DNA of 9,016 nt from Candidatus Eiseniibacteriota bacterium (GCA_030609605.1 JAUWBY010000075.1:1-9016), one strand, 5' to 3'. Numbered from the stretch's first letter, positions 1-6,539 are shown. Notes: generated by a model not told the origin, from the sequence alone. Made by a program: numbers and translations.

Positions 1-45
1 GAAGGGCAGAGGCTCAATCGACGCGTTGAGCTCGTCGTGCGGTAG
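1..45 (+). CDS. OmpA-family protein, C-terminal fragment (5' part outside window)
   Basis: Reading frame 1 is open from the first base to a TAG at 43-45 and encodes EGQRLNRRVELVVR. The NRRVELVV ending closely matches the last strand of the OmpA C-terminal peptidoglycan-binding domain, in which a conserved Asn-Arg-Arg precedes the final hydrophobic beta strand. Proteins with this domain anchor the outer membrane to peptidoglycan. Only 14 residues are visible, so the architecture upstream (beta barrel, repeats, lipoprotein) is unknown. The call rests on this short but characteristic tail and could be wrong. Confidence 0.55.
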   Translation, partial: EGQRLNRRVELVVR

Positions 46-52
46 GGCTGTG

Positions 53-75
53 CGGTCACTGGACCGCGGTGACCG
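53..75. repeat. Inverted repeat upstream of the flavodoxin gene
   Basis: CGGTCAC at 53-59 is repeated in inverted form as GTGACCG at 69-75, with a 9-base loop. It begins 8 bases after the stop of the upstream OmpA-like gene and ends 20 bases before the next start codon. No T-run follows, so it is not a canonical intrinsic terminator. It could be a 3'-end-stabilising hairpin or an operator dyad for 96-563. The sequence does not decide between these. Confidence 0.4.
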
Positions 76-95
76 GATCACGGGAGAGATGAGAG

Positions 96-563
96 ATGCA
101 GAAAAGGACACTGATCGCCTACATCAGCGCAGGCAGTGCGACTGAGCGCTACGCGGACGTCATTGCCGACACACTGCGATCACGTGGACACGTAGTGGAC
201 GTGACCGACTTGAAGCGTGAGAAGGTCCCCGATCTATCGTCGTATGAGAACGTCGTTGTCGGCACGGGGGTCCGGATCGGCATGGTGTACCGAAAAGGCA
301 AGCAGTTCCTTCGGCGAAAGGACCTCAAGGGGAAGCGACTGGCCATCTTCCTTTCCAGCGGCATGGCGGTTGAAAGTGCGGAGAAGTCGAAGGCCAAGTT
401 CCTCGATCCGCTCGTCGAGAAGTACGGTTTGGACCCCATCATGTACGATGCGTTTCCGGGGAAGACGCCGGGGTCCGGAGGCAAGCTCGAGGACAAAACC
501 GACCCGGAGATCGCGAGGCGGTGGGCCGAGGAGCTTGTCTCGAGATTGAGCGAATCGATTTGA
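96..563 (+). CDS. Flavodoxin-domain protein (HemG-like)
   Basis: This 155-residue protein has a flavodoxin fold without any extension. The N-terminal strand-loop TLIAYISAGSATERYADVIA (5-24) corresponds to the FMN phosphate-binding loop that follows beta-1 in flavodoxins. VVVGTGVRIGMVYRK (53-67) resembles the second FMN loop of menaquinone-dependent protoporphyrinogen oxidase HemG and related flavodoxin-domain proteins. RLAIFLSSGMA (81-91) is the next core strand. The HemG family converts protoporphyrinogen to protoporphyrin, but many uncharacterised homologues in anaerobes are annotated only as flavodoxin-domain proteins. No other haem gene is visible here, so I do not assign hemG. The ATG at 96 is preceded by GGGAG (82-86) and GAGAG (91-95); an out-of-frame ATG at 89 is ignored. 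The protein is cytosolic, with no signal peptide. Fold confidence is high; the reaction is unknown. Confidence 0.85.
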   Translation: MQKRTLIAYISAGSATERYADVIADTLRSRGHVVDVTDLKREKVPDLSSYENVVVGTGVRIGMVYRKGKQFLRRKDLKGKRLAIFLSSGMAVESAEKSKAKFLDPLVEKYGLDPIMYDAFPGKTPGSGGKLEDKTDPEIARRWAEELVSRLSESI

Positions 564-661
564 CGCTGCGGTCCGGCCCGCATCTGCAGCCGCTTGGCCG
601 CGGACAGAAGGACTGGTGGAGCTGACTGGTCCAGGAGGTACACAGAGAAGGGAGGATCTGG

Positions 662-1243
662 ATGAAGCGGCTAGCCGTTCTTGGGGTGATCCTCTTGCTG
701 GCCGGAGTGGCTCTGGCCGGTGAGAACCCGGACGCTCGCATCTACATCGACTTCGATCCCCCGAACTACGTGCATGAGATATGGCCGGCGGTGTACACGG
801 GCGTCACGGCGTGCATCTGCCTGGACCAGCTGGAGGGTGGGGCTTGTGTAGTCTCATTTCGGATGGAGGATCCTTCCGTGACATGTCCAGGTGTGGCGGT
901 CGCCACGACATAGCAGCGCCTGGTGCCGGGTCCGATCTCGCAGCCGCCGCCACCTTGGGATGGTCCTGGGACCACGGTCGCGAGCACTCATTGCCACGGT
1001 CCCGGTCCGGTTGCGTTCGCGGCGGTGGGCTTCTTCTACCTGGGTGGTTCGTGCACTCTGGAGATCCTGGACCACGAGGACTACTATCGGTGGGTGATCG
1101 ATTGCACAGATCCTGGCGGGATTGACGAGTACTGTGTTCTGTCGCATGCGAGCGTTGGCGGAGCCGCCTATCCTGCTGGAGACTGCCCAACTGTTCCTGT
1201 CGAGGGTGCCAGCTGGACCATGATCAAATCGTTGTACAAGTGA
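662..1243 (+). pseudogene. Secreted Cys-containing protein interrupted by in-frame TAG (nonsense pseudogene or readthrough)
   Basis: An ATG at 662 with GGAGG at 651-655 begins a protein with a clear signal peptide (MKRLAVLGVILLLAGVALA, cleavage likely after Ala19) and a mature start of GENPDARIYIDFDPPNYVHE. Translation meets TAG at 911-913 after 83 codons. The same frame is then open to a TGA at 1241-1243 and carries matching secreted-protein sequence, including VASTHCHGPGPVAF, FFYLGGSCTLEILDH, WVIDCTDPG, EYCVLSH and SWTMIKSLYK. Without the TAG the product would be 192 residues plus the TAG position, a single coherent exported domain with at least eight cysteines distributed on both sides. 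I recall similar short secreted proteins of unknown function, in many paralogous copies, in Eisenbacteria-like genomes; that is memory, not a search. The first internal ATG (923) has no good ribosome site or signal peptide, so the downstream half is unlikely to be an independent gene. The function is unknown. Confidence 0.75.
911..913 (+). other. In-frame TAG inside the secreted-protein gene
   Basis: The codons around it read ACA TAG CAG CGC. A single C-to-T change from CAG (Gln), or another single substitution, would explain it. There is no frame shift between the two halves. A CAG codon directly after UAG is part of some known leaky-stop contexts, but the context is not a full match to any I can name. 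Sequencing error, a recent nonsense mutation and stop readthrough are all compatible with what is seen. Confidence 0.8.
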
Positions 1244-1265
1244 ACCGGTAGGGCTTCCTATTGCC

Positions 1266-1285
1266 ACGCCATTCGACTGGCGTTT
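1266..1285 (+). terminator. Possible weak terminator after the secreted-protein gene
   Basis: ACGCCA (1266-1271) pairs perfectly with TGGCGT (1278-1283) across a 6-base loop, followed by only two further T residues. It starts 22 bases after the stop codon of the secreted-protein gene. The stem is short and the T-run poor, so it may be a weak or factor-assisted terminator or a chance hairpin. The rest of 1244-1416 contains no gene or promoter that I can support. Confidence 0.35.
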
Positions 1286-1416
1286 GCAGCCGACGTTTCC
1301 GGGCGTCACGGCGTCCGCGAGAAGGGGCCCGACGGCGCCGGTACACGCCCAGCCGCTCTTCGCCTGCGACTTGTACGCGGTCACCAGGTGAGCTGGGGGT
1401 CTGAATGGAGGGAAGC

Positions 1417-1830
1417 ATGTTGCTCAAGGCTGTAGCAGTCTGGTTCATGCTGATGGTGTTTGCCATCGCCAACGGTGTGTTCCGGAACTCCGTAGTCTCG
1501 CCTCGGATCGGTGAACATGGTGGCCATATCTTCAGCACGATGATGCTGTGCCTGATCATTCTTATTGTTGCCTGGGGTACAATCGACTGGATTGGACCGC
1601 GCACGGGTCGGGAAGCCCTGCAGGTCGGATTTCTCTGGGTTGCGATGACCTTGGGCTTCGAGTTTCTTGCCGGGCACTACGTATTCGGGAACCCGTGGGA
1701 GAAGCTGTTTGCGGACTACAATATCGCCAGGGGTCGGATCTGGGCACTCGTCCTGGTAGCGAATCTGATCGCGCCGCGGTTGGCGGCAGCGGTGAAGGGA
1801 CTCTTCGAGCCCCCAGCAACCCATCTGTAG
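1417..1830 (+). CDS. Small uncharacterised membrane protein, four predicted helices
   Basis: From the ATG at 1417 this is 137 residues. GGAGGG (1407-1412) sits 4-5 bases upstream and decides this start over the in-frame ATG at 1405, which has only a G-run upstream. Hydrophobic segments at about residues 3-22, 37-58, 68-86 and 108-125 suggest four transmembrane helices. Polar and aromatic features between them include RIGEHGGHIFST (30-41), DWIGPRTGREALQVG (57-71), FEFLAGHYVFGNPWEKL (81-97) and DYNIARGRIW (100-109). The conserved-looking WEKL and NIARGR parts remind me of small hypothetical membrane proteins often found in environmental bacteria, but I cannot name a family or function. It lies 21 bases before the CGGC-domain gene and probably shares a transcript with it. 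Confidence 0.75.
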   Translation: MLLKAVAVWFMLMVFAIANGVFRNSVVSPRIGEHGGHIFSTMMLCLIILIVAWGTIDWIGPRTGREALQVGFLWVAMTLGFEFLAGHYVFGNPWEKLFADYNIARGRIWALVLVANLIAPRLAAAVKGLFEPPATHL

Positions 1831-1851
1831 CAATTGACTGAGAGGATGACC

Positions 1852-2298
1852 GTGCCGAACAAGATCAAGATCGGGATCATTATCTGCGACCGGTACCGCC
1901 GTTGTGCCGGCGGCAAGTGCTTCAGGGCACTGAAGAACAGAGAAGGCGCATTCAGCGTCTACGCGGACAGGGATGTTGAGCTGGTTGGGTACACGACGTG
2001 TGATGGGTGTCCCGGCGGCAATGTTGAGTATGCGGGGGATGAGATGGTCAAGAACGGGGCTGAGGTGATACATCTTGCAACGGGCCTCATTGTCGGGTAT
2101 CCGCCGTGTCCCAGCATACGCACATTCAGAGCTCTTCTCGAAGCTCGCCATGGTGTGAAGGTGGTCGTCGGAACACATCCCATCCCTGCGAAGTACTTCA
2201 GAATGCACACAGCACTGGGGACGTGGGAAGCGGAGTCATGGAAATCGATTCTCGAACCGACCATGGCAGATGAAGCGACTCGCAGAGCATATGACTAG
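1852..2298 (+). CDS. CGGC-domain cysteine-rich protein
   Basis: This protein of about 148 residues contains the cysteine pattern of the CGGC domain family (putative metal-binding domain). The cysteines are ICDRYRRCAGGKCFRAL (Cys12, Cys18, Cys23), TTCDGCPGGN (Cys50, Cys53) and YPPCPS (Cys86), with His74 in VIHLATG. The name and cysteine spacing imply metal or iron-sulfur binding, and the family is common in anaerobes. No enzymatic reaction is established that I know of. GTG at 1852 is chosen because GAGAGG (1840-1845) lies 6 bases upstream. ATG at 1846 abuts that site and TTG at 1834 has none, but either would add only a few residues. It has no signal peptide, so it is cytosolic. The family assignment is fairly secure; the function is not. 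Confidence 0.85.
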   Translation: MPNKIKIGIIICDRYRRCAGGKCFRALKNREGAFSVYADRDVELVGYTTCDGCPGGNVEYAGDEMVKNGAEVIHLATGLIVGYPPCPSIRTFRALLEARHGVKVVVGTHPIPAKYFRMHTALGTWEAESWKSILEPTMADEATRRAYD

Positions 2299-2392
2299 AT
2301 CAGACTCAGTGCATGAGGTGCGGCGGATCGGGACGCTGGACACAGCGCGTGCGCCCGCGCAAAGAAGGGGGATGGGGGATATCTTCAGCACG

Positions 2393-2806
2393 ATGACCGG
2401 CTCCAGTCTGCGCAAGCTGCTTCTGATGTCCGCCGGCATTCTTGCGGTCGGGTTGGGCGTTGTCGGCATCTTCCTGCCTCTTCTGCCTACCACGCCCTTC
2501 CTGCTACTGGCGGCCGCTTGCTTCATCCGCAGTTCAGATGCGCTCTACGAATGGCTCACGAATCATAGATGGTTCGGCACATATATCAGGAACTACCGAG
2601 AGCACAGAGCAACCACAAGGATGACCAAGATTGTGACGCTCGCACTGCTCTGGGGGACCATCGGGTACACCGCTTCCGTCGTCGTTGATGGCCGGTTACT
2701 TCGCGCCCTCCTGCTCGTCGTCGCACTCGGTGTGACGATACACGTTCTGAGTCTCGGAACGATCGAAGCGAAGCGACCTGCGGCGGGAGCCGAACCGGAT
2801 GCGTAG
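2393..2806 (+). CDS. DUF454 (YbaN-like) inner-membrane protein
   Basis: The core LSAG-like hydrophobic stretch followed by GVVGIFLPLLPTTPFLLLAA and CFIRSSDALYEWLTNHRWFG is the signature of DUF454/YbaN proteins, a small helical membrane family of unknown function. A basic loop (YRNYREHRATTRMTK-like region, NYREHRATTRMTK) and a second hydrophobic pair follow, ending in an Arg/Ala/Glu-rich tail. From the ATG at 2393 it is 137 residues, close to the roughly 125 of E. coli YbaN. The frame is open further upstream, with ATGs at 2270, 2291 and 2372, but those N-termini are polar and lack a well-spaced ribosome site, and the 2270 start would overlap the CGGC gene. The 2393 start itself has only a G-rich stretch (2374-2379) about 13 bases away, so the exact start is uncertain. 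Confidence 0.85.
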   Translation: MTGSSLRKLLLMSAGILAVGLGVVGIFLPLLPTTPFLLLAAACFIRSSDALYEWLTNHRWFGTYIRNYREHRATTRMTKIVTLALLWGTIGYTASVVVDGRLLRALLLVVALGVTIHVLSLGTIEAKRPAAGAEPDA

Positions 2807-2845
2807 TCATCCGCTGGTTCGTCTCAGTGGATAGGGCACCGCGTC

Positions 2846-4042
2846 ATGCAGCGAAAGCTGTCCGTTAGAACCTTGAGGGAGTTCTTCGCGCTCGAGCACA
2901 ACATCCTCGTGCTCCTGGGCGCCATCCTGGCGATCGGGATGGGCGAAGAACTCTGGATTCGTTTCATTCCCAAGTACCTCGAAGTGCTGGGCGCCGGTGC
3001 CGTTGCCATCGGCGTGTACGGATCCTTCGCACGGATCGTCGGGACGCTCTACCAGTATCCGGGCGGCTGGCTTGCCGACAGGATGGGGCACAAGCGCGCG
3101 CTCGTCCTGTTCAACCTGATTGCCGCCTCGGGCTACGCGCTGTACCTGGTGACGGACCGCTGGGAGGTCGTCATCGTCGGGTCCGTGCTCGTGCTGGCGT
3201 GGAGCAGCATGTCACAGCCCGCAATCTTTGCCCTCATAGGCGACACTCTCGGCAAGTCGCAACGGGCGATGGGGTTCAGCGTTCAGTCGATATGGAAGCG
3301 AATACCGATCGTCCTCGCACCGCCCATCGGCGGATATCTGCTCAAGCGCCTGGGATTCGCATCGGGCATGCACATCGGGTTTGCGATCTCCATCGTGTTC
3401 GCCCTGGCCGCCATCCACCTTCAATCTCGCTACTACCGCGTGCTTTCTCCGGCTCCCGAACCTCCAGGAGAGAACGCGAAGTCCGTCTGGAGCATGATGC
3501 CTCGCGCGCTCAGGCGCCTGCTTCTGGCGGATTGCCTGATCCGGTTCGGTTCGAACCTGGCCGCCATCTATGTAATACTCCTGGTCCTCGACGTCCACGG
3601 CAAGAGTCCCCTCGAATTCGGGGCGCTCACTTCGCTGCAGATGCTGACGGCGATCGCCTGTTACATACCTGCAGCACGCTTGGCAGACCGGTACGGTCGC
3701 AGGCCGTTCATTCTTGCCACGTTCGCGCTCTTCGCGCTCTTCCCCGTCGCTCTTGTCGCTCTTCCGGTGGGTTGGCTCTTCGTCGCATTCATAATGGCTG
3801 GACTGCGCGAAGTTGGAGAACCCGCGAGGAAGGCGCGGATTGTCGATCTTGCCGCTGAGTCGTACCGCGGTCGTGTCATCGGTTTCTACTATCTTGTTCG
3901 TGGTCTGGCTACGATCCCGGCTCCCTTTCTGGGAGGCCTATTGTGGCAACGCGGCCACACCTGGCCTTTTGTCCTAGGCGGTGTGGCATCAGCCGTTGGG
4001 CTTGTGTTCTATGCCTTGAGTTCTCGAGGGAGCCGAGACTGA
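2846..4042 (+). CDS. Major facilitator superfamily transporter
   Basis: This 398-residue protein has about 12 hydrophobic segments in two halves split by a polar loop near residues 195-220, the normal MFS plan and length. The MFS signature between helices 2 and 3 is present as GGWLADRMGHKRAL (73-86), and its counterpart in the second half is ARLADRYGRRPF (277-288). The charged helix-1 region GMGEELWIRFIPKYLEVLGA (31-50) and the REVGEPARKARIVDLA segment in the second half look like the MFS-1 type often annotated as drug or sugar efflux proteins. The substrate cannot be read from the sequence. The ATG at 2846 has only a weak AGGG (2833-2836) upstream. The gene lies 39 bases after the DUF454 gene and is the last before an internal promoter. 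Confidence 0.93.
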   Translation: MQRKLSVRTLREFFALEHNILVLLGAILAIGMGEELWIRFIPKYLEVLGAGAVAIGVYGSFARIVGTLYQYPGGWLADRMGHKRALVLFNLIAASGYALYLVTDRWEVVIVGSVLVLAWSSMSQPAIFALIGDTLGKSQRAMGFSVQSIWKRIPIVLAPPIGGYLLKRLGFASGMHIGFAISIVFALAAIHLQSRYYRVLSPAPEPPGENAKSVWSMMPRALRRLLLADCLIRFGSNLAAIYVILLVLDVHGKSPLEFGALTSLQMLTAIACYIPAARLADRYGRRPFILATFALFALFPVALVALPVGWLFVAFIMAGLREVGEPARKARIVDLAAESYRGRVIGFYYLVRGLATIPAPFLGGLLWQRGHTWPFVLGGVASAVGLVFYALSSRGSRD

Positions 4043-4063
4043 TCAGTGTTTCCAGCGGGGCAG

Positions 4064-4091
4064 TTGACACAAGGTGCAGAATGCCTACAAT
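4064..4091 (+). promoter_or_regulatory. Sigma70-type promoter before the DUF2061 gene
   Basis: A consensus -35 TTGACA (4064-4069) is followed after 16 bases by TACAAT (4086-4091), five of six matches to the -10 consensus. The start of transcription would fall near 4098, giving a leader of about 70 bases before the GTG at 4167. The promoter lies in the 124-base gap after the MFS gene, the largest gap in this central part of the window. It contradicts use of the in-frame ATG at 4074, which lies inside the promoter spacer. It is the best promoter match I found in the window. Confidence 0.6.
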
Positions 4092-4166
4092 CATAGTCGT
4101 TGGCCCTCGGATTCTGGATGTCGAGCGCAAGCAAAGGCAGAGGCAGAGTCTCATCGGGAGATACCA

Positions 4167-4463
4167 GTGGATACAGCGAAACGCTCGTGGGTGAAGTCGA
4201 TCACCTGGCGGATTGTCGGGGTCGTGCTCCTCGGACTGATCACGTATTTCATCACGAAGAACTGGAAGGAGATGGCCATCATCACGGTCATCTTCCACGG
4301 CATCCGTGTGATTCTCTATTACTACCATGAGCGGGTCTGGGAGCGTATTTCCTGGGGTAGGGTGAAGCATCCCCTCGCGGATCTGCAGGTGACAAGCGAA
4401 CTGACGCCGGAGGATCTCGAGGCTGTGAAGGAGAAACTCAGGTCGCTCGGGTATATCGATTGA
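4167..4463 (+). CDS. DUF2061 small membrane protein
   Basis: From GTG at 4167 the product is 98 residues. CGGGAG (4155-4160) is 6 bases upstream, and the promoter at 4064-4091 overlaps the earlier ATG at 4074, so the longer reading is rejected. The protein opens with KRSWVKSITWRIVGVVLLGL and continues with TYFITKNWKEMAIITVIFHG and LYYYHERVWERISWG. This is the standard DUF2061 two-helix pattern: a K-S-x-T-W-R motif entering the first helix, and an H-E-R-x-W motif after the second. Family function is unknown. Homologues are sometimes found beside or fused to sulfate-assimilation genes, none of which is visible here. A soluble C-terminal tail of about 35 residues (LTPEDLEAVKEKLRSLGYID) looks like a short helix and is longer than in minimal members. 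Confidence 0.88.
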   Translation: MDTAKRSWVKSITWRIVGVVLLGLITYFITKNWKEMAIITVIFHGIRVILYYYHERVWERISWGRVKHPLADLQVTSELTPEDLEAVKEKLRSLGYID

Positions 4464-4568
4464 CCGTACTGATTGACAATAGCCGGTGTGGGCTGTGTCG
4501 TGCTGAGGAGGCTGTCCGGAGCCGGTGCGACTGGTACACCAAACCTTGGAATGGAAGCAGAGGTCAAG

Positions 4569-4955
4569 ATGAAGATAGCCATTGCATCAGACGACGGAAA
4601 AACGATCGCTTCGCACTTCGGACGGACGAGAGGATTCGTGATCGTGGAGGCCGAGGGCGGGAAGATCACGGGGAGCGAGTACCGACCGAACACCTTCACC
4701 AGCCATGTGAGGGGACCCGAGGGTGAGTCACACGCGGCCGATCGACATGGTCCGATCCTGAGCGCCTTGTCCGATTGCCAGGTTGTCGTCGCACGCGGTA
4801 TGGGACGACGCATATACGACGATCTCGCGTCAGCCAACATAGAGGTCTTTGTGACAAGCGAGGCCGAAGTAGAGAAAGCCGCCGAGCAGTATCTCCTGGG
4901 GAAGCTTGTCGACAATCCGGATCAGGCGTGCGATCACTCCCCGGATGAACAGTAG
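4569..4955 (+). CDS. NifX/NifB-type dinitrogenase Fe-Mo cofactor-binding domain protein
   Basis: This 128-residue protein begins MKIAIASDDGKTIASHFGRT, the usual start of the stand-alone NifX/NafY/NifB C-terminal domain family. Its core includes HFGRTRGFVIVE (16-27), an H-rich ADRHGPILSALSDCQVVV segment, GMGRRIYDDL and NIEVFVTSEAEV. Members bind iron-molybdenum-type cofactors or iron-sulfur precursors; most stand-alone copies in anaerobes have no proven partner. No nif gene is present in this window, so nitrogen fixation should not be inferred. The ATG at 4569 has AGAGG (4559-4563) 5 bases upstream; an in-frame ATG at 4551 is a weaker alternative. The C-terminus is acidic with Cys and His residues (QACDHSPDEQ), a possible metal-binding tail. 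It is separated from the next gene by 16 bases. Confidence 0.88.
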   Translation: MKIAIASDDGKTIASHFGRTRGFVIVEAEGGKITGSEYRPNTFTSHVRGPEGESHAADRHGPILSALSDCQVVVARGMGRRIYDDLASANIEVFVTSEAEVEKAAEQYLLGKLVDNPDQACDHSPDEQ

Positions 4956-4971
4956 AGACACGGAGGATGTC

Positions 4972-5355
4972 ATGACACAGTCGTATCCAGCCGACAAGCA
5001 CCTTACACTTGTGGCCATCCTGCACATTGTTTACCACTCGCTGGCGCTGCTCGTGGGGCTTGTCATCTTCGCACTGCTATCCACAATCGGTTGTCTCACG
5101 GGAGACCCGCAGGCAATGCAGATTCTGGCAATCGTCGGCACGTTCCTGGCCGTCTTTCTCATCGTGCTTTCCGTTCCCGGGATCATCGGAGGCATCGGGC
5201 TTCTCAAGAGGAGAGAATGGGCACGCATAATGACGATCGTTGTGGGCGCGCTGGGTCTCATGGATGTCCCGATGGGGACGGCGCTCGGCATCTACACGTT
5301 CTGGGCGCTGATGCAGGACGACGCCGTGGCTCTCTGTCGGGCGAACACGGACTAG
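4972..5355 (+). CDS. Small membrane protein with PGIIGGIGLLKR motif
   Basis: The ATG at 4972 follows GGAGG (4962-4966) at 5 bases and gives 127 residues. Hydrophobic stretches at about 12-42, 48-77 and 82-112 predict three or four transmembrane helices. The segment PGIIGGIGLLKRREWARI (69-86), followed by a helix and GTALGIYTFWALMQDDA (102-118), is a pattern I recognise from many short bacterial membrane proteins of unknown function, where a G-rich turn and a basic W-A-R motif precede the last helix. No catalytic or transport motif is visible. Open frame upstream to 4906 overlaps the NifX-like gene and is not used. It probably shares a transcript with both neighbours. Confidence 0.82.
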   Translation: MTQSYPADKHLTLVAILHIVYHSLALLVGLVIFALLSTIGCLTGDPQAMQILAIVGTFLAVFLIVLSVPGIIGGIGLLKRREWARIMTIVVGALGLMDVPMGTALGIYTFWALMQDDAVALCRANTD

Positions 5356-5393
5356 CGCTCGGTTCTTCGAACTCGTGCCACGAGGGAGAAACC

Positions 5394-6527
5394 GTGAAAA
5401 GGACAGATGGTGTACATTGGCGACTCGCCGCCGCGGCGCTGTTGGCTCTCCTGACTCTGGTCGGATGCTCCGCGACCCACGCGCCTCCGGTCGGTCCACA
5501 CAGCATCATCCTGTTCATCGGTGACGGCATGGGGGTTTCTCACGTCACGGCCGCCAGGGTCGAGAGCGGCTCTCTGAACATGGAGCGGCTCACTACCGGT
5601 GGGTTTCTGGCGACTCATGCAGTGGGGTCGTTCGTCACTGATTCTGCGGCAAGTGGGACCGCCATCGCCACGGGGGAGTTGACAACCAATGGCGCCATCT
5701 CCGTGTCTCCGAGCGGAGAGCCGCTGAAGACCGTTCTTGAGTACGCCGAGGAGAACGGAATGGCCACGGGTCTTGTCGTAACCTGTTCGATCACGCACGC
5801 GACACCGGCCGTCTTTGTTGCCCATGTTCCGGACAGGGACGATGAGGCACTGATAGCGGAGCATATCGCGGCCAGTGGCGTCGATGTTATGTTCGGAGGC
5901 GGTCTGGGGCATTTCCTGCCGGCTTCCGCCTCGGGTAGCCTCAGGACGGACGAGCGGGACCTCCTCTATGAGATGGAAGGTGGAATCACGATCGTGCGCA
6001 CAGAGGAGGAATTCGACGAGCTGTTGGGTGCAGAACGCTCAGATGAAGAGCGCGTCGCCGGGCTTTTCTACCGTGCTCATCCGCCGGTCGAATACGAACG
6101 CGCTCCAAGCCTCGCGCGCCTAACGGCGGGCGCTCTGAATGTACTGGCTGGAGATGAGGATGGATTCTTCCTCATGGTCGAGGGTTCTCAGATAGACTGG
6201 GCCGGGCATGAGAACAACTCAGACTGGATCATAGCGGAGATGCTCGACTTCGATGCCGCGGTCGGAATCGGCATGGATTTCGCGGAACGGGACGGGCGAA
6301 CACTCGTTGTCGTCACGTCTGATCATGAGACGGGCGGCTACGCCGTTCTTGACGGTTCAGTGGCCGAGCACCGCGTGTCACGGACGGGGTTCACAACCGG
6401 TGGTCACTCGGCGAGCATGGTTCCTCTTCTTGCATACGGACCCGGCAGTGCCCATCTAGGTGGAATCCATGACAATGCGTTCCTGGGGAGCGCTCTCATC
6501 GAATACGTGCGCGCCGCTGGCGAGTAG
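5394..6527 (+). CDS. Alkaline phosphatase, lipoprotein
   Basis: From GTG 5394 (GAGGGAG at 5382-5388) the product is 377 residues. The N-terminus is a lipoprotein signal, with hydrophobic residues 11-24 and a LVGC lipobox placing lipidated Cys25, so the enzyme should be membrane-anchored on the periplasmic side. All main PhoA-family motifs are present. IGDGMG (42-47) carries metal ligand Asp44. VTDSAASGTA (81-90) carries nucleophile Ser84. THATPA (134-139) is the Mg-site region. VEGSQIDWAGH (262-272) carries Glu263, Asp268 and His272. TSDHETGG (308-315) carries Asp310 and His311, and TTGGHSA (334-340) carries His338. It therefore looks catalytically complete and should hydrolyse phosphate monoesters. 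It is shorter than E. coli PhoA (471), as in other compact bacterial members. The frame is open upstream to 5091 but overlaps 4972-5355, so that part is not coding. No Pho box was recognised. Confidence 0.94.
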   Translation: MKRTDGVHWRLAAAALLALLTLVGCSATHAPPVGPHSIILFIGDGMGVSHVTAARVESGSLNMERLTTGGFLATHAVGSFVTDSAASGTAIATGELTTNGAISVSPSGEPLKTVLEYAEENGMATGLVVTCSITHATPAVFVAHVPDRDDEALIAEHIAASGVDVMFGGGLGHFLPASASGSLRTDERDLLYEMEGGITIVRTEEEFDELLGAERSDEERVAGLFYRAHPPVEYERAPSLARLTAGALNVLAGDEDGFFLMVEGSQIDWAGHENNSDWIIAEMLDFDAAVGIGMDFAERDGRTLVVVTSDHETGGYAVLDGSVAEHRVSRTGFTTGGHSASMVPLLAYGPGSAHLGGIHDNAFLGSALIEYVRAAGE

Positions 6528-6539
6528 GAGGGAAGTGAG

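Noticed and set aside
571..605. Imperfect GC-rich inverted repeat between the flavodoxin and secreted-protein genes
   Set aside because: Pairing needs bulges and a long loop, and no T-run follows, so the support is too weak to call a terminator.
1381..2208. Long open frame on the minus strand
   Set aside because: It is antisense to the membrane-protein and CGGC genes, is rich in His/Arg/Pro as expected of a shadow frame, and shows no recognisable family or ribosome site.
4473..4478. TTGACA hexamer upstream of the NifX-like gene as a promoter
   Set aside because: At 16-18 bases downstream the sequence is GTG/TGTCGT-like, with no acceptable -10 element.
4569..4955. Evidence for a nitrogen-fixation locus
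   Set aside because: A stand-alone NifX-type domain is widespread in non-fixing anaerobes, and no nifHDK, nifE/N or full nifB is present here.
5091..5393. N-terminal extension of the alkaline phosphatase frame
   Set aside because: It overlaps the membrane-protein gene at 4972-5355, is Arg/His/Gly-rich and unlike any phosphatase, and lacks a ribosome site. The lipobox signal starts naturally at GTG 5394.
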